Of a stretch of 64,000 bases of DNA, positions 34,898-46,693 are shown piece after piece (the first letter of the stretch is position 1; every line of letters starts with the position of its first letter). The notes beneath the pieces were generated by a model. The model was not told the origin of the DNA. It ran no database searches and saw nothing but the letters and a program-made list of their open reading frames with translations. The translations under genes were made by a program, and so were the position numbers. The DNA comes from Collybia mongolica (Eukaryota > Basidiomycota > Agaricomycetes > Agaricales > Clitocybaceae), in NCBI GenBank assembly GCA_013420905.1, contig JAAXNY010000005.1, positions 496,001-560,000 on the forward strand. Reading direction: 5' to 3'.

Positions 34898-35893
34898 GTG
34901 CACCTTGAGCATGAGCAAAATATTGCTCTGGGTGCTGTCCTCAAACCTGCCTCACATGCCTCCTACTCCTCAGCTCTAAGCTCCTACTTGAAATTCTGTG
35001 AACAGCATGATCTGCCCCTTGATCCCAGCCCCAACACCCTAAGCTTATATGTCATTTACATGTGTCACCACATTAAACCAAAATCTGTATCTTCATACAT
35101 CACTGGGATTTGCAATGGTCTACAGTCAATGTACCCCTCTGTACGCAACAACTGCCAACACAAACTTGTCACCAACTCCCTCCGTGGCTGTACAAAACTA
35201 ATGGCAGCCCCTACATTGTGCAAGCAAGCCATCACTCACACAGAGCTCATTGACACATGTCAAATACTCAAACCATGCTCTTCTCATGATGAGAAACTCT
35301 TTCTTGCCATGCTCCTGACTGCCTTCCACGGACTCTTACGTCTTGGTGAACTCACATGGCCAGATAAAGTTTCTCTCCAAGACTACTGAAAAATCACACT
35401 TTGACAATCTGTTACAATGTCAACCACCAACTACAGCTTCCTCCTGCCCTTCCACAAAATGGACCACCTCTTTGAAGGAAATAACATTCTAATCCAAGCT
35501 ACTGACACTGATGATGACCCAGTAATGGTCTTTCAAGACTATCTAAAATCTCGTGATAGAAACTACCCACTAAATCCCGAACTCTGGCTGTGCTCAAACA
35601 GTACCATTCCTACACGACACTGGTTCATGTGAAATTTAACCTCTCACTTCTCCAACAATGTTGGAGGACAATCCCTTCATGCTGGTGGTGCTACTGCTTA
35701 TGCAGAAGCAGATGTACCAGGGTATGTCATACAAGCACTAGGCCAATGGACATCTGAAACCTTCAAGATTTACTGTACATCCAAAAACATCCCACCTTAC
35801 TGGCTGCCATTTCATGCCAATGCCAACGGAACCACCACTAATCCTTGCAGCTCACCATCGACTCCCCTATCGTCTCACCACCATACAAAATAA
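34898..35893 (+). pseudogene. DIRS-like tyrosine recombinase, inactivated
   Basis: Integrates the circular DIRS intermediate by tyrosine recombination. Core-binding part: SYSSALSSYLKFCEQHDLPL and LYVIYMCHHIKPKSVSSYIT. Catalytic part: LLTAFHGLLRLGELTWPD (first Arg), later NNVGGQSLHAGGATAYAEAD (the H-x-x-R box, with His where Arg is expected) and IQALGQWTSETFKIY (candidate nucleophilic Tyr). TGA stops at 35387 and 35630 are in the same frame, which ends at TAA 35891. The Arg-to-His change in the second box, if real, would inactivate it independently of the stops. Confidence 0.8.
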
Positions 35894-36059
35894 TACAACA
35901 CCACACCTCCAACCAAATCCAACAATAGCCTTATAGTGTTTCCCCATGAGAATCATAAAAAACCTTTTCCACAACATACCGCTGTTACAGGGTGCATCTG
36001 TGAACTGACTACCTCCATGCCCTCAGACTGCTCTTGAAGAAGTCCAAAGGTGGATTAAA

Positions 36060-37858
36060 TATGAAAAAAAACACCTATCAAGGTATCACATGCTAAGTCA
36101 CCTGCCTCAAAACAAAACATAATCATCTGCTTTACAACACAGGATAACCACCACTAAAGTAGACTAAGTCAACAAATGTCATCTGTTATCCTTAACTTAT
36201 TTGCGTGTATACTTCAGTCAAACTAAAACAATAAAATAGGCATTTAAATGGTACCACTGCTTATAAAATTACAAATCAAGAGCATACAGATAAAAACTTA
36301 GAAATGACTTTTACCTGGCCAATTCTGCTATCAAGCCTTTAATCAACACAAAATAATCCAACATTACAAATCCTGTTTTGAAACCTGATACATTATACTT
36401 TGAAAAAATTACTCTCTGTCTAAGCCTATGTTTAAAACAATTAGAATCCAGTGCAAATAATCAAGAAAAATAGTAACATATGGTTGACAGAAATATCATG
36501 GGTAGAAGAAATATTGGTTCCAAGGATTTTGAATAGAGCTGATCTCTGTTAAATTAGAGCACTAAGAACCTTTCACCATAGATGTATGACAATTTACAAA
36601 TGTGATAGGAAATGACTACACAATATTGGACAGCATTGTTATGTCTTTAATATAGTCAACTGGGTATTCTGGAATATTAGAGGAGGTGGTAGAGGCTTTG
36701 GTGGGCTGACTGTAGTATTTGATAGTGACTGCCAACAAACCCTACCTGTCATCCCTAATGGTTCACATGCACAGGCTGTGGGTACCTGACTCATGCACTC
36801 TCCCACTATGGAATGAACTTCAGATACTCAAACTAAAGAAAGATATGTGCTTATATGGTGTTACTGATGATGAAATCAAATTTGTCAAATGGCAAATTGA
36901 AGTTGGCCATGGGAAGCTTACAGATGACAATGGAAATGTCACCTTACCTGGCTGCTTTCACAGTGCTCAAAATACTGTGGAGTCTCTAATTGGCACAAGA
37001 TATCCTGACATTGGAAACCCTGTTCTAAAACCTGATACATTTTGTTCTGAGAGCTATTCTTCCTGTCAGAAATGATGATGTTGACACTCTTGATGAAAAA
37101 GTACTGGATATGATTCCTGGGGATGCTAAGGTGTACCACAGTGCAGATTGTAAGGAATTGATGGAGCCAAAGGCATGTAACCTATTGAATATCTGAACTT
37201 TACCAATGTATCAGGGCTACCTGTATATAAGCTAACTTTAAAAGTGAGGTGTCCTGTAATGATATTGCACAACTTGAACCCAGTTGATGATGTTTGCAAT
37301 GGATCAAGGGGAATAATAACATAGATGAGCAACTATGCTACAGAAGTACAGTTGATTGGAGGACAAAATGATGGACATAGAGGATTTATCCCAAGAATCC
37401 AAATAATGCCACCTAACAGCCTGATACTGACATGGTTGTAACTACATTTGTGATTGGGATTGTCTATGACAATGAACAAAGCTCAAGGGCAATGATTGCA
37501 CCAAGTTGGACTTGAGTTTAGATGTTCTATACCCACACATGGGCCACTCTAAACTGCCATTTCATATGCAACATCAGTACATAGAATTAAAGTTATGATA
37601 TAAAATACTGCAGACAACAATAGGTATACTAAAAAAAGTAGTATATAAAGAAGTGCTTTTAGATCAGAAATATTATATAGATTATGATTTGAACAAGGGA
37701 AAAAGGCTACACCTGAAATATTTTGATTGAGCACAGAATAAAGTATTGGGATTAGAAACGGGGGTCTGGGGGCAGAGCTTCCAGCAAGCTGAAGGTTATG
37801 TGGTGGAGCCATGGGTGAGCGTAGGGGTGCCGTGGCGTAGCCACGGGCCATAAGCTTG
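36060..37858 (+). mobile_element. Helitron-like copy C (degenerate)
   Basis: Follows the same order as copy A: CAAGTCACCTGCCTC-type left part, TTACTCTCTGTCTAA and CCAAGGATTTTGAATAGAGC, then the helicase remnant, then AAGCTTG. The 3' end is the best preserved: a 7-bp stem CCGTGGC-GTA-GCCACGG (37830-37846) followed by 12 nt ending in CTTG. The left boundary is approximate. Confidence 0.6.
36810..37530 (+). pseudogene. Helitron Pif1-type helicase fragment, second copy
   Basis: Parallels the copy A fragment: ELQILKLKKDMCLYGVTDDE, VGHGKLTDDNGNVTLPG, IGTRYPDIGNPVLKPDTF, then, frameshifted, remnants of the 2B domain and of the MTxNxxQGQ motif near 37470. It has more frameshifts than copy A and is not functional. 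Confidence 0.65.
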
Positions 37859-38194
37859 TCTACTTATTTAAAATGAAGCTTATCTTTTCCAACAAATAAT
37901 TATTCTTGATAATATTAATAAGTGTAATAATAATATTGGTTTTTAATGTAATCTTCGGCTCAAGATCTTGAGCTTGAACCTCCACTACAAATCAGCTTTC
38001 TGAGGCTTCATTACGAACAGGATCAAATTTTCTTGCTGGGGGGTTAGAGAGGTCAAATATCGTTGCTTGGGGAGCTGAAACAGGGAAAGGTGAGCTTGAT
38101 CGAAAGACTATAAGTATTACCTGTCGCGTTTAATACTCCTAAACTATGGAGGCTGGCGCTCGCGTGACTACTCAAGTCAAACCGCGACTACGCC
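37859..38194. other. Right edge of the repeat island and promoter of the 5-phosphatase gene
   Basis: Sequence after the Helitron 3' end changes to gene-like composition by about 38100. No separate gene. Confidence 0.5.
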
Positions 38195-41100
38195 ATGGAA
38201 AACAACGGCGAAATCGACACGGGACCCCCTCCAGCGGTGAGGAGCCTTAGGTCGAAATTTGAGCAGCTTGCGCAAGAAACCTCTCCAAATGGGAGCCACA
38301 GCGAATATCTGTCTCCGGGCGGGTTATTAAGCCCTCGGCCGCGAGCATCCTCTAGCACATTCTCTAATCCTCATGCCGAAATTTACCACCTCCGTTCATC
38401 TTCGTCGTCCTCGGATCTCAATGCAGGCATCAAAAGACCACCGCCACCACCACCGTCTCGTGGATCTAAAGGGCCATCCTCATCACCTCTCCAACCGCCG
38501 TCCTCGCCACTGCTTCGCCCAGTTCCCGTTCCACCAGGAGCATCGAATAATCTCCTTGCAAGCCCTCGACTAAGCACCTCAAATATACCATCAATTAACG
38601 ATGGCGATGAATCCTCTCCCCAGTCCGTTTCAACGCTAAGAAACATGTTGTAAGTTGCAATTCAGATGCGACTTATGTTCTCCTCCCCCTGCTTATAAAT
38701 GCACATTACATAGCAACGCAGGATCGCCCAAACCTCTTAGATCATACCCTCCCCGTCAAAGCCCTATCATAACACATTCTGTCATCCAACCTGAAATTAA
38801 TATTGCGAATACCAGTTCATCTCCAAAGTCAATCCTCCCGCCACGGTCAACGCGATCAATCAAAGAAACATTATCACAAAGCCCTGATGAATACGTCCAA
38901 TTAGATCCACGTTTTGATACATCCAGCCCATTCTCAGACGAAGAGAATAGCGTTGGAAATTTATCCCAAGCCGCGTCTACGCCACCAGCGCTCCCAGCGA
39001 GAAGAGCTCCCACTCACCACATACATGAAGAGTCCATCAACAGCCTTGGCGAGTCTAGTCAAACATCAAGCGAGAGCGACCTCTCTTCGTCACTCTCCAG
39101 GTCACCTCGTTCTTCTGCACTTTTACCCCCTCGCCCTCCACCGCGATCCCGGCCCTCCGTCTCACCATCCGTGTTTGAATCACCGCTGTACTCCTCACCC
39201 AGTAAATCTAGTTCCACATTAGCTCCCCCATTACCCTCTAGGCGCTGTACCGCTCCCCAAGGAAACGAGGCTTCTGCAGCGCCCCCGCGCCTTCCTGTTC
39301 GACCCCCTCTTGGATCCCCGGACTCACCCGGCCCATCTCCAGTCAGCGAACGCAAGTCTTTTGGGTCAAGTAGACTTCCCCCACCGCCCACTCGTACAAT
39401 CGCGCTTGGGGACAAGCTCCCACCAGCCAGGCGGCCTCCTTCACCTTCATCAGACGAAGACTCTGGAGAGGAAGACGACCCTAAAAACCAAGGCGTGGAT
39501 TCGTTGCCGGACAGTAGCCGATCTTCACGGCGTCCGCCCCTATTGTCATTTCGTGAGGGCCATCCAGAACCCAAGGTCCATGTTCACGCGTTCACGGGAC
39601 ACGCCTGTGTCGCGGGGACTACTGTGGTTATTTCCCACCATCATCACCTGAAGGTGTATGACCTGGCTGTTTCCGATATTCCCATCCATGCCATTGATAC
39701 GAAAGATATCGGAGCCAAGGACATCAAGGTTACAAGTATGGAATTCCGCCCATCGTTGAAGAAGGGAGACCGAGGCTTCTTGCTCTGGGTTGGCACCAAG
39801 GACGGTCACATCGTCGAGATCGATGTCCGAACTGCTTCTGTCACAGGCTCTAAATACGCTGCACACATACACGCGGTGACACACATATTCCGGCACGGCC
39901 GCATGATGATGACGCTAGATGATTCTGGGAAATGCCTTATTTTTGCTCCAGACAGCGATACTGAAGATATCTCTCTGGTGTATACCCAGCCTCGGGTGAT
40001 GCGTATCGCGGAAAAGCAAGACATTGTGAAGCTCATTGGAACTCATCTATGGACGGCTGCACGTAGTGATCAACAGGCCATCGGCACGGCCTTGAAAACA
40101 CCCATTATCCGGTTGTATGACCTTTTTACGCCTGGAAGCGTGCCGAGAACGCTGTTACCTACCGAGCATGTTGGGGCAGTTACCGCAGTGACTATGGTTC
40201 CTTCACAGCCTGATTATGTGTATGTCGGGCATGAGGCAGGCTTTGTGACCGTGTGGTTAATGACCGCAGAAGACGGCTTGCCCAGATGCATGGAGGTCAT
40301 GAAGGTCTCTGCTTCAGACATATTGTGCCTGGAGGGTGTGAACGATCGACTTTGGGCGGGAGGGAGAAGTGGCATGATAACGGCTTACGATGTGAGCCAC
40401 AAACCGTGGCTTATGACGAATAGTTGGATGGCACACCCTGGATTGCCAGTTCTGAAGTTGATGGTTGACTATTATGGGATTGACAAGACTGGGCGCCTGT
40501 GTGTTGTCAGTCTGGGAAGAGATGAACAGCTTAGACTCTGGGACGGGTTGCTTGGCTTAGATTGGGTTGGTAAGTTGCGGATCCTGCACAAGTTCTTTGC
40601 GTCCGTCTTGCTGATCAATTTCAATAGACGAGGAACTATTGAAGCGGGAGACAGCATTTAGCACCTTCCGAAACCTGACTCTCCTTCTCATCTCCTGGAA
40701 CTGTGATTCAGCCAGGCCGGATTCTTTAACTGGAAGTCCGGCGAACGTCAACTTTCTGAATGAGGCGCTTCACAGCGTAGAATCCCCCGACATCGTGTCC
40801 TTTGGCTTCCAAGAGGTGATAGATCTTGAAAGTCGCAAAATGGCTGCCAAGAATGTTCTGCTTGGATCATCGAAGAAAAAGTCCGAAGAAGGAGGGCTTT
40901 CCGAGAAGGTTACTGGCGCATATAAGAGGTGGCACGATCGCCTGGTTCTGGCGATGCGCCAAGCACTGCCAGAAGACCAGTATGTTGTCATGCATACGGA
41001 AAGTCTAGTAGGCTTGTTTAGCTGCATATTCATCAAGCAGACGGAACGTCACAAGCTCGGTGATGTCGCAGTGACCACAATCAAAAGAGGTATGGGTGGA

Positions 41101-41905
41101 AGGTACGGCAACAAGGTGTGACATTTGCCCCTACGTCGCTGTACGTAAACTAATGCGTGTTTATAGGGAGGAATTGTGGCGCGCATGGTGATCGAGGACT
41201 CGTCGTTATGCCTTATCAACGTACATCTCGGCGCGGGCCAAAATGCTGTGCGACAACGCAACGCAGATGTCGCTGCAATACTCGAGGAGAAAGCCGTCTT
41301 CCCCGAGACAGACCACCCCGTAGCGTACGTTGGAGGAGGCGATGGGTCCACGGTCCTGGATCACGAGATAGTTTTTGTAAGTTGTCCTATATCGAGTAGA
41401 GTTTCCACTCACACCTTCACAGATCAACGGAGACATGAATTATCGCATCGACTATCGCAGAGACGCGATCATTGCAGCCATTCGCTCTGAAGACCTTGCC
41501 TCTTTGCTAAACCATGATCAGCTCCTACGTGAAATCAAGTTTAACCGTGGCTGTCGGTTCCGCGGATTTTTAGAGGGCCCTTTGACTTTCCCCCCCACGT
41601 ATAAGTACGACCCACATTCCAGCGAGTATGACTCTTCGGAGAAGCGGCGATCTCCAGCGTGGTGCGATCGTGTACTGTGGAAATCCCGCATTCCAGAGCG
41701 TGTACACCAAGTCCATTATCGACGCTATGAAGCCAACGTTTCCGACCATCGGCCCATCTCCGCTGCTTTCACCATCACCATCAAACGCGTCAAGCAGGAC
41801 GTCAGGGCCAATGTCAAGGCCCAAGTTGAGAAACTATGGATCGACGAGCAGGCTCGTCTTTTATTAGCCTCGAAGAGATTCTATGTTCAGCAGGCACTGG
41901 TCTGA
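38195..41905 (+). CDS. Inositol-polyphosphate 5-phosphatase with proline-rich N-terminus and beta-propeller
   Basis: Removes the 5-phosphate from phosphoinositides or soluble inositol polyphosphates. Exons 38195-38649, 38714-40569, 40628-41115, 41167-41376, 41423-41905, giving about 1,160 residues. Residues ~1-410 are disordered and rich in Pro/Ser, with PPPPPPSRG-type SH3-ligand runs. Residues ~410-770 form WD40-like blades (HAFTGHACVAGTTVVIS, HLKVYDLAV, GFLLWVGTKDGHIVEIDVRT, VYVGHEAGFVTVWL, LWAGGRSGMITAYDV). The C-terminal IPPc domain has LLLISWNCDSARP, IVSFGFQEVIDLES, GGRYGNKGGIVARM, SLCLINVHLGAG, the catalytic INGDMNYRID, SPAWCDRVLW and ANVSDHRPISAAF. Propeller plus IPPc matches a known 5-phosphatase architecture. 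All catalytic motifs are present, so it is probably active. Confidence 0.93.
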
Positions 41906-42873
41906 AGTTTTCAAAATATGCATCCATCAGACTAAAATCGTATTACCACACGTGTAAGATATCCCTCCACGGACAATTTTTATTGGGCCTCATGTCATGT
42001 TGTGTACCACAATCCTTGTAGCCTCCCCCGCACTGTTCCTTATCATAAATTAGACGTTATGCTACTCCAATAGACCGGAAACCATTGACTTTTCCATGAC
42101 CACGACATGATTATCCAGGCTGGCGGTGGTATGACTTCGATGAGATATTCCAGGCTTTGACCCTGGCTGCTAATAGCAACAAATACTAATGTGATAAAAT
42201 CATTTTGTGATCTCAGCCTTATGTACACCCGACACGCAGGCTAGCCAGTGGATTATTAGTGCAATGAACACATCACATGAAATACAAGTTTTGAAAGGTA
42301 AACCTGAATAGTGTTATATCAATCCCATCTACCGCCCAACTTGCACGCCATCCCACCAGACGCGATCAAAGAATTCGGCAGCGACAATGCCGATGGAAAG
42401 ACCTCTGTATCGTACGGGGTTCTGTTCGACAAGACCGCGAACACACGTGGGTTAAATCTTTGACTGTCCGTCACCCAAGTCCGACGCTCATATGGGCTTA
42501 TCACAGTCGAAGCGTTAAACGGTACGCTCAGAGCCGCAAAACGTCAAAAGAAGGTAATCATCCCGTGTCTATAGTGTTGCGGCAGGAGAATAACATACCG
42601 TTAGGTCGCTTTTGATGCTGAGTTACTGATGATGCCGAAAGATAAAGACGTTCAGGTTGTGTTGTTAGATGGATGATCTAGATTCTACATGTAACAACGG
42701 TTTGATTAGGTGAATAGTTTCGACTGGATATATTACGAAGCCGCTCGGAAAAATCAAATGTCACGATCAGAAGATCAGGACCAGAGATATAATATCCAGA
42801 GATAATTATTGTCCAAGCCATTGACTAGGTGGACGAATATATTAGGTCAGATTATATCCTATATGATCGTTAG
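41906..42873. other. Intergenic region, convergent gene ends
   Basis: About 970 bp. A leftward open frame at 42319-42504 (61 codons) matches nothing recognised. No RNA gene or repeat seen. Confidence 0.5.
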
Positions 42874-44379
42874 CTACACCATGCGCAATGTCTCATCCGA
42901 TTGTTGTGAAACGAGTTCCTTGTTTTCCCTAGTCTCGGGGTGCGTACTTGGGGCGAGCAGCGCAGCCTGCGTACCCGTCAGACAAGATTGATGATGACCC
43001 ATGACTATAGGATCACATACATTGTTGGGTGCGATGGATTCCGCCCCAATGGAAAGTTCGACATCTAAAAGAGATACTAGTAAGTGCTCCTGTGTCGTGA
43101 GACTGGAAAACTGTACAGATTGAACTGACCGAAAAACCGAGAGATATTGCCTCCATTCGACGGTGTACCTTTCCCAGGGGCCCCGCCCTTTCGTGTGAGA
43201 AGGTTCATGAGGACAGTGATCGTGTAAATACGTCCGTAAGAATTAGTGATGACAATGAATTCTGGAAGAGAGGTAGTTTTGCTATCTCAGAGTTTCACAC
43301 GAGCAGAAAAGCTTACCGTGCCTCTGTCTCCAGAACAATGCGAGGAAGGTGATACCGACGAGGGCTACCACACAACCAGATGAGAAAGCCTGGAGGGAGA
43401 CTTGGCGTAAAAGGCTGGAAGATTACAGTTAGTTGGACATGGTGTACACTGCGATTAAAATCACAAACCTTCGCGTAGACTGGAAGGTCGGATTGACCCG
43501 ACGCAGTCGCCAAATAAGGGCTATAGGGATCAGAATATCTACAGAAGCCTGGACGCAGTACGCAATCCTTTATGAGGATAAATAAGTGCAGTAGTAGACA
43601 GATAACTCGTTCTCACTTGGTCGCCGTGGTGCCAAAATTAGCCACAAAGCTAGGGTCGCTGATCACATAGCCTACGGCGATGATTTTGAAAACGGCCTGG
43701 GTGTACATGTTCAAGGACTCGGGGAGAAGCAGGCACTACAAGCCGCTCACGTGCGTGACCACCAGCAGCATCAAAAATCCTGACACAAGCCTTGTATTGG
43801 ATCTGCGATTTGGCCATATGATGAGACAGATTGCAAGGGCGGGCAATGGTAGCCAACCTACAAAGAAAATAACCGATAGATGAGGAAGGATTGTTCCAGC
43901 ATAGCGGCCATGACTGTGGTGAGCATCAACGCAGGCATCGTCCATAAGTGATGCATGATTGGGGCCACTAAGGTGCAAGCTTGTTAAAAAACAGCCGGAA
44001 CGGTTTCTCCGAGTGACAAACTAGTGTATGTGATAAGGAACTAGGACTAAATTTAACTTAATGGAAATATTTTTAGAAAAAATGCATGCGCGTACGGTCC
44101 AGGTGGTGGTGCACGAAGCGATGGTGCCCACGGTGTCAGTAACCAGCATGACGATGACCATGCAGTGGATCCATCGCGCGTCCTTTGAGAAGTAGTGGAA
44201 ATACAGGGCGACGAGACACAGCTCAATGCTATAGAGGCAAAGATTGAACCACGACGAAAAGAGCGCGAGTCTGCCGGGCCGCGTATCAGTCAGCGGTCAC
44301 AATCGGCCGCGGCGCCCCCGGTGGGACGCGTTCGGGTAAGCGACGCGCTGCGTGGTACGCACCCAAATATGTTCCACAT
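42874..44379 (-). CDS. Seven-transmembrane DUF6534-like membrane protein
   Basis: Basidiomycete-expanded integral membrane protein of unknown function. Every exon is small and the gene is only visible after splicing. The chosen ATG (44379) gives MWNIFG, then across an intron LALFSSWFNLCLYSIELCLV (helix 1), FSKDARWIHCMVIVMLVTDT (helix 2), HHLWTMPALMLTTVMAAMLE (helix 3), LPALAICLIIWPNRRS, VQASVDILIPIALIWRLRR, then the DUF6534 part STRSLLRQVSLQAFSSGCVV and NSYGRIYTITVLMNLLTRK. A final exon after a 65-nt intron encodes a polar tail (DVELSIGAESIAPNN) ending at the stop 42874-42876. The helix order and the GRIYT...LMNLLTRK ending fit the family. The exact start is uncertain, since a longer first exon is possible. 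Moderate confidence in exon details, good in the family. Confidence 0.7.
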
Positions 44380-46693
44380 TGTGAACGGCGGACGTGAGCG
44401 TGGGTCAGGGCGGGTGAGAGGGCGGAATGGGCGGCGGCGACGGGCGCGAGGGGCGAGTGACGAGCGCCTCGTCGAGAAAGGCCGGCTGGGTGTTGCGGGT
44501 ATGAGTGAGTGGGTAAAAACTTGCGGCTACCGAGACTTTTAAGGTGCATTGTGGGCACAACTCCGCTGGGGTGGGCGGCTGGCGGAGGTAGTTACAGGGG
44601 CGTTACCGCGCAGAAGGCGTCCTGCAGGCTCGCGCGTCGATCGAAGTTTTCCCAACACGTGATGGCGCTAAGCGAATTTGGGACGTCGTTTTGTTACCGG
44701 GAATAAAGACCAAGCCACTGCTTGTATAGGCTAAAACAGCCTCAACAACGCCTGTTTTTGACTTGGTAAGATGATGGAAGAAAGACGTTTGAGAGCACCT
44801 CCATCCTACCTTGAAATTTCAGGGAGTCCGAGTTGTTAGACGGACTGATCCAAGCCAACGCGCCACATATTTTCGGTTTAGCCGGGATTTGCCTTTTGCA
44901 ACTTGAGATCAAGTCCTGATCTTTCAAAAATTTGACGGAAGATCACGTGGTCTTCCTTGCACAAATCCGAGTTATGTACCATCAAGTTACTCGTTGAGAC
45001 TGTTTTTTGCCTCTTTGATCTTATCGTCGACAGTGGTCTGTACAGTTAGGAAAGTGGGATATGTCCTTCTATGCCCCCTGAGTTATTTGGCGGGTAAAAC
45101 ATTTTTTTGTCTCTGGCTGTTTAATATGACATCGTGGTGGCGGTCGATCAAGCCGACCTCCGAGTCATGAAATGGGTCGCAAGGGAATGCCACCGAGCCT
45201 ATGGTGTACGAGGGAATGAATTAGGTGATTGTGGGTGTTTCGGGAACTAAAGTAACTCCCATAGAGTCCGTTCCAGATACCTGGAGCATTGTCACCGACC
45301 GAGTCCCTTGAAATAAAAGTGGGTGAGGGTGAGCCTTATCCAGTCATTTTAGTCCAGGATATATCAGTTATCGCAAGTCGTACTATCAGTGAATGGTATT
45401 ATTCTTTCTGCTAGTATAGCGATGGGTGGCGCAGGAAGAATAATTACTTATTTGGCAGAGTCGAATTCGGCGCCTTGTTGGTGGAGGGTCGAAGTGCGGC
45501 GCTAAAGGGCGCAGCTGAGTTTGGATCCGGGAACCAGGGAAATCGGCTGTAGTCTGCAGGTGGTGGGGTTTCCGTGAGTGTCAGTGGCGGTCGTAATTGA
45601 TCGTCCTTGCTTCAGGGGAATTCTGACGCCGCGTGATGGCTGGTTTGCGTTTACGGAGATGGGCGGCCAGATGGACGGGCCTAGGCTGCCTAGGCACGAT
45701 TTCCCCCGCATTGAATATATCGCCAAAGGACGAAATTTTCGATTCCATTCTTCCAGGACGTTTAGTTTGCATTGCGTGGAGTATCGGGGAAGGTAAGCGC
45801 TAGCATGGAAGCCAGTCCAGTGATACGTCCAGACTCCCGAGAAGAACGAATATAAAGACCGGATAGAGTCGTTCCTGAGCAGGGTTGTGAGTTCTGAATT
45901 GGAAGTTACCGTTGCGACGGCATGTGAATGACGAACTACCGACGTTGCGTGTCCCGTTTGAAGTCCCAAGAGATGCAACGTACGGTTGATACGGAGTGCA
46001 AGCAAGAACCGTCGGCTGGGAAATCAGATGTCGTTCAGGCGGGCAGGGGGCGATATATTAGTTTTTCCGCAAGCATTTTATTTATGCCGTTCAGATGAAA
46101 ACCTAGGGCCTGGAGGTGTAATGACCTTCGACGTGACAGAGCTACATCACGGTAACGGTGATGTCACAGGCGTGACATGCTCGTCACAAATCTACGTGGA
46201 TATTGTCGACGACAAAATGTGCAGCAAGGCTCGAAATCCTCCTTGTTTCAAACGTCCATCGTCGGTTGCGACGATATCGACGGATCCCCTCAACTTTCCT
46301 TGTCTTTCTCTGCTTTTTCTGTGCAATATGCTCACAAGCGACATACGACGGGATTGACCTGGACTGCTACGAACTAGGAGGGACTTTACTATGGCATTTG
46401 GAGGTCAATTTTCGTGGGCTGCGTTAGGTAGAGATTTCGGGAGGCTGAGGGTTTGGGGGAGGAGAAGCGCATGCGGCGAAGCAGATTGACAACAAGACCA
46501 AACAACAAACAAGCACTGCCACCCTGTGCGAAACAAAGATGACAGGACTGTTGCGAACTGACAAGTCCCGATTTCTGTCTTTATCAGCCAGTTCACCCTA
46601 TTTCCCTAGCACCGCTCTCCGTCCTCCTTGCTGGGAAGAGGCTACTCATTCTTTACTTGAGAGTCGACAGTGGTTAGCTAGCCACCTCCTTTA
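44380..46693. other. Long intergenic region (2.3 kb)
   Basis: Shared upstream space of the membrane-protein gene and the AAA ATPase gene. It contains a leftward 167-codon open frame (45502-46005) with no recognised motif or splice support, not called as a gene, and a cluster of TGACG/CGTCA motifs at about 46128-46190. Confidence 0.5.
46128..46190. promoter_or_regulatory. Cluster of CRE/ATF-like half sites
   Basis: Within about 60 bp: CGACGTGACAG, ATCACGGTAACGGTGATGTC (containing an ATCAC...GTGAT inverted repeat), GGCGTGACATG and CTCGTCAC. These are TGAC/GTCA half sites as bound by bZIP ATF/CREB-type factors, about 500 bp upstream of the AAA ATPase start codon. Confidence 0.4.

Noticed and set aside
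42319..42504. Leftward 61-codon frame
   Set aside because: Has an ATG and a stop but no recognisable domain or upstream exons; too little to call.
44195..44542. Rightward open frame of 115 codons
   Set aside because: Arginine/glycine-rich and antisense to the first exons of the DUF6534-like gene; a composition shadow.
45502..46005. Leftward open frame of 167 codons
   Set aside because: No recognisable motif, no splice continuation and low-information composition; it lies in a long intergenic gap and is probably chance.
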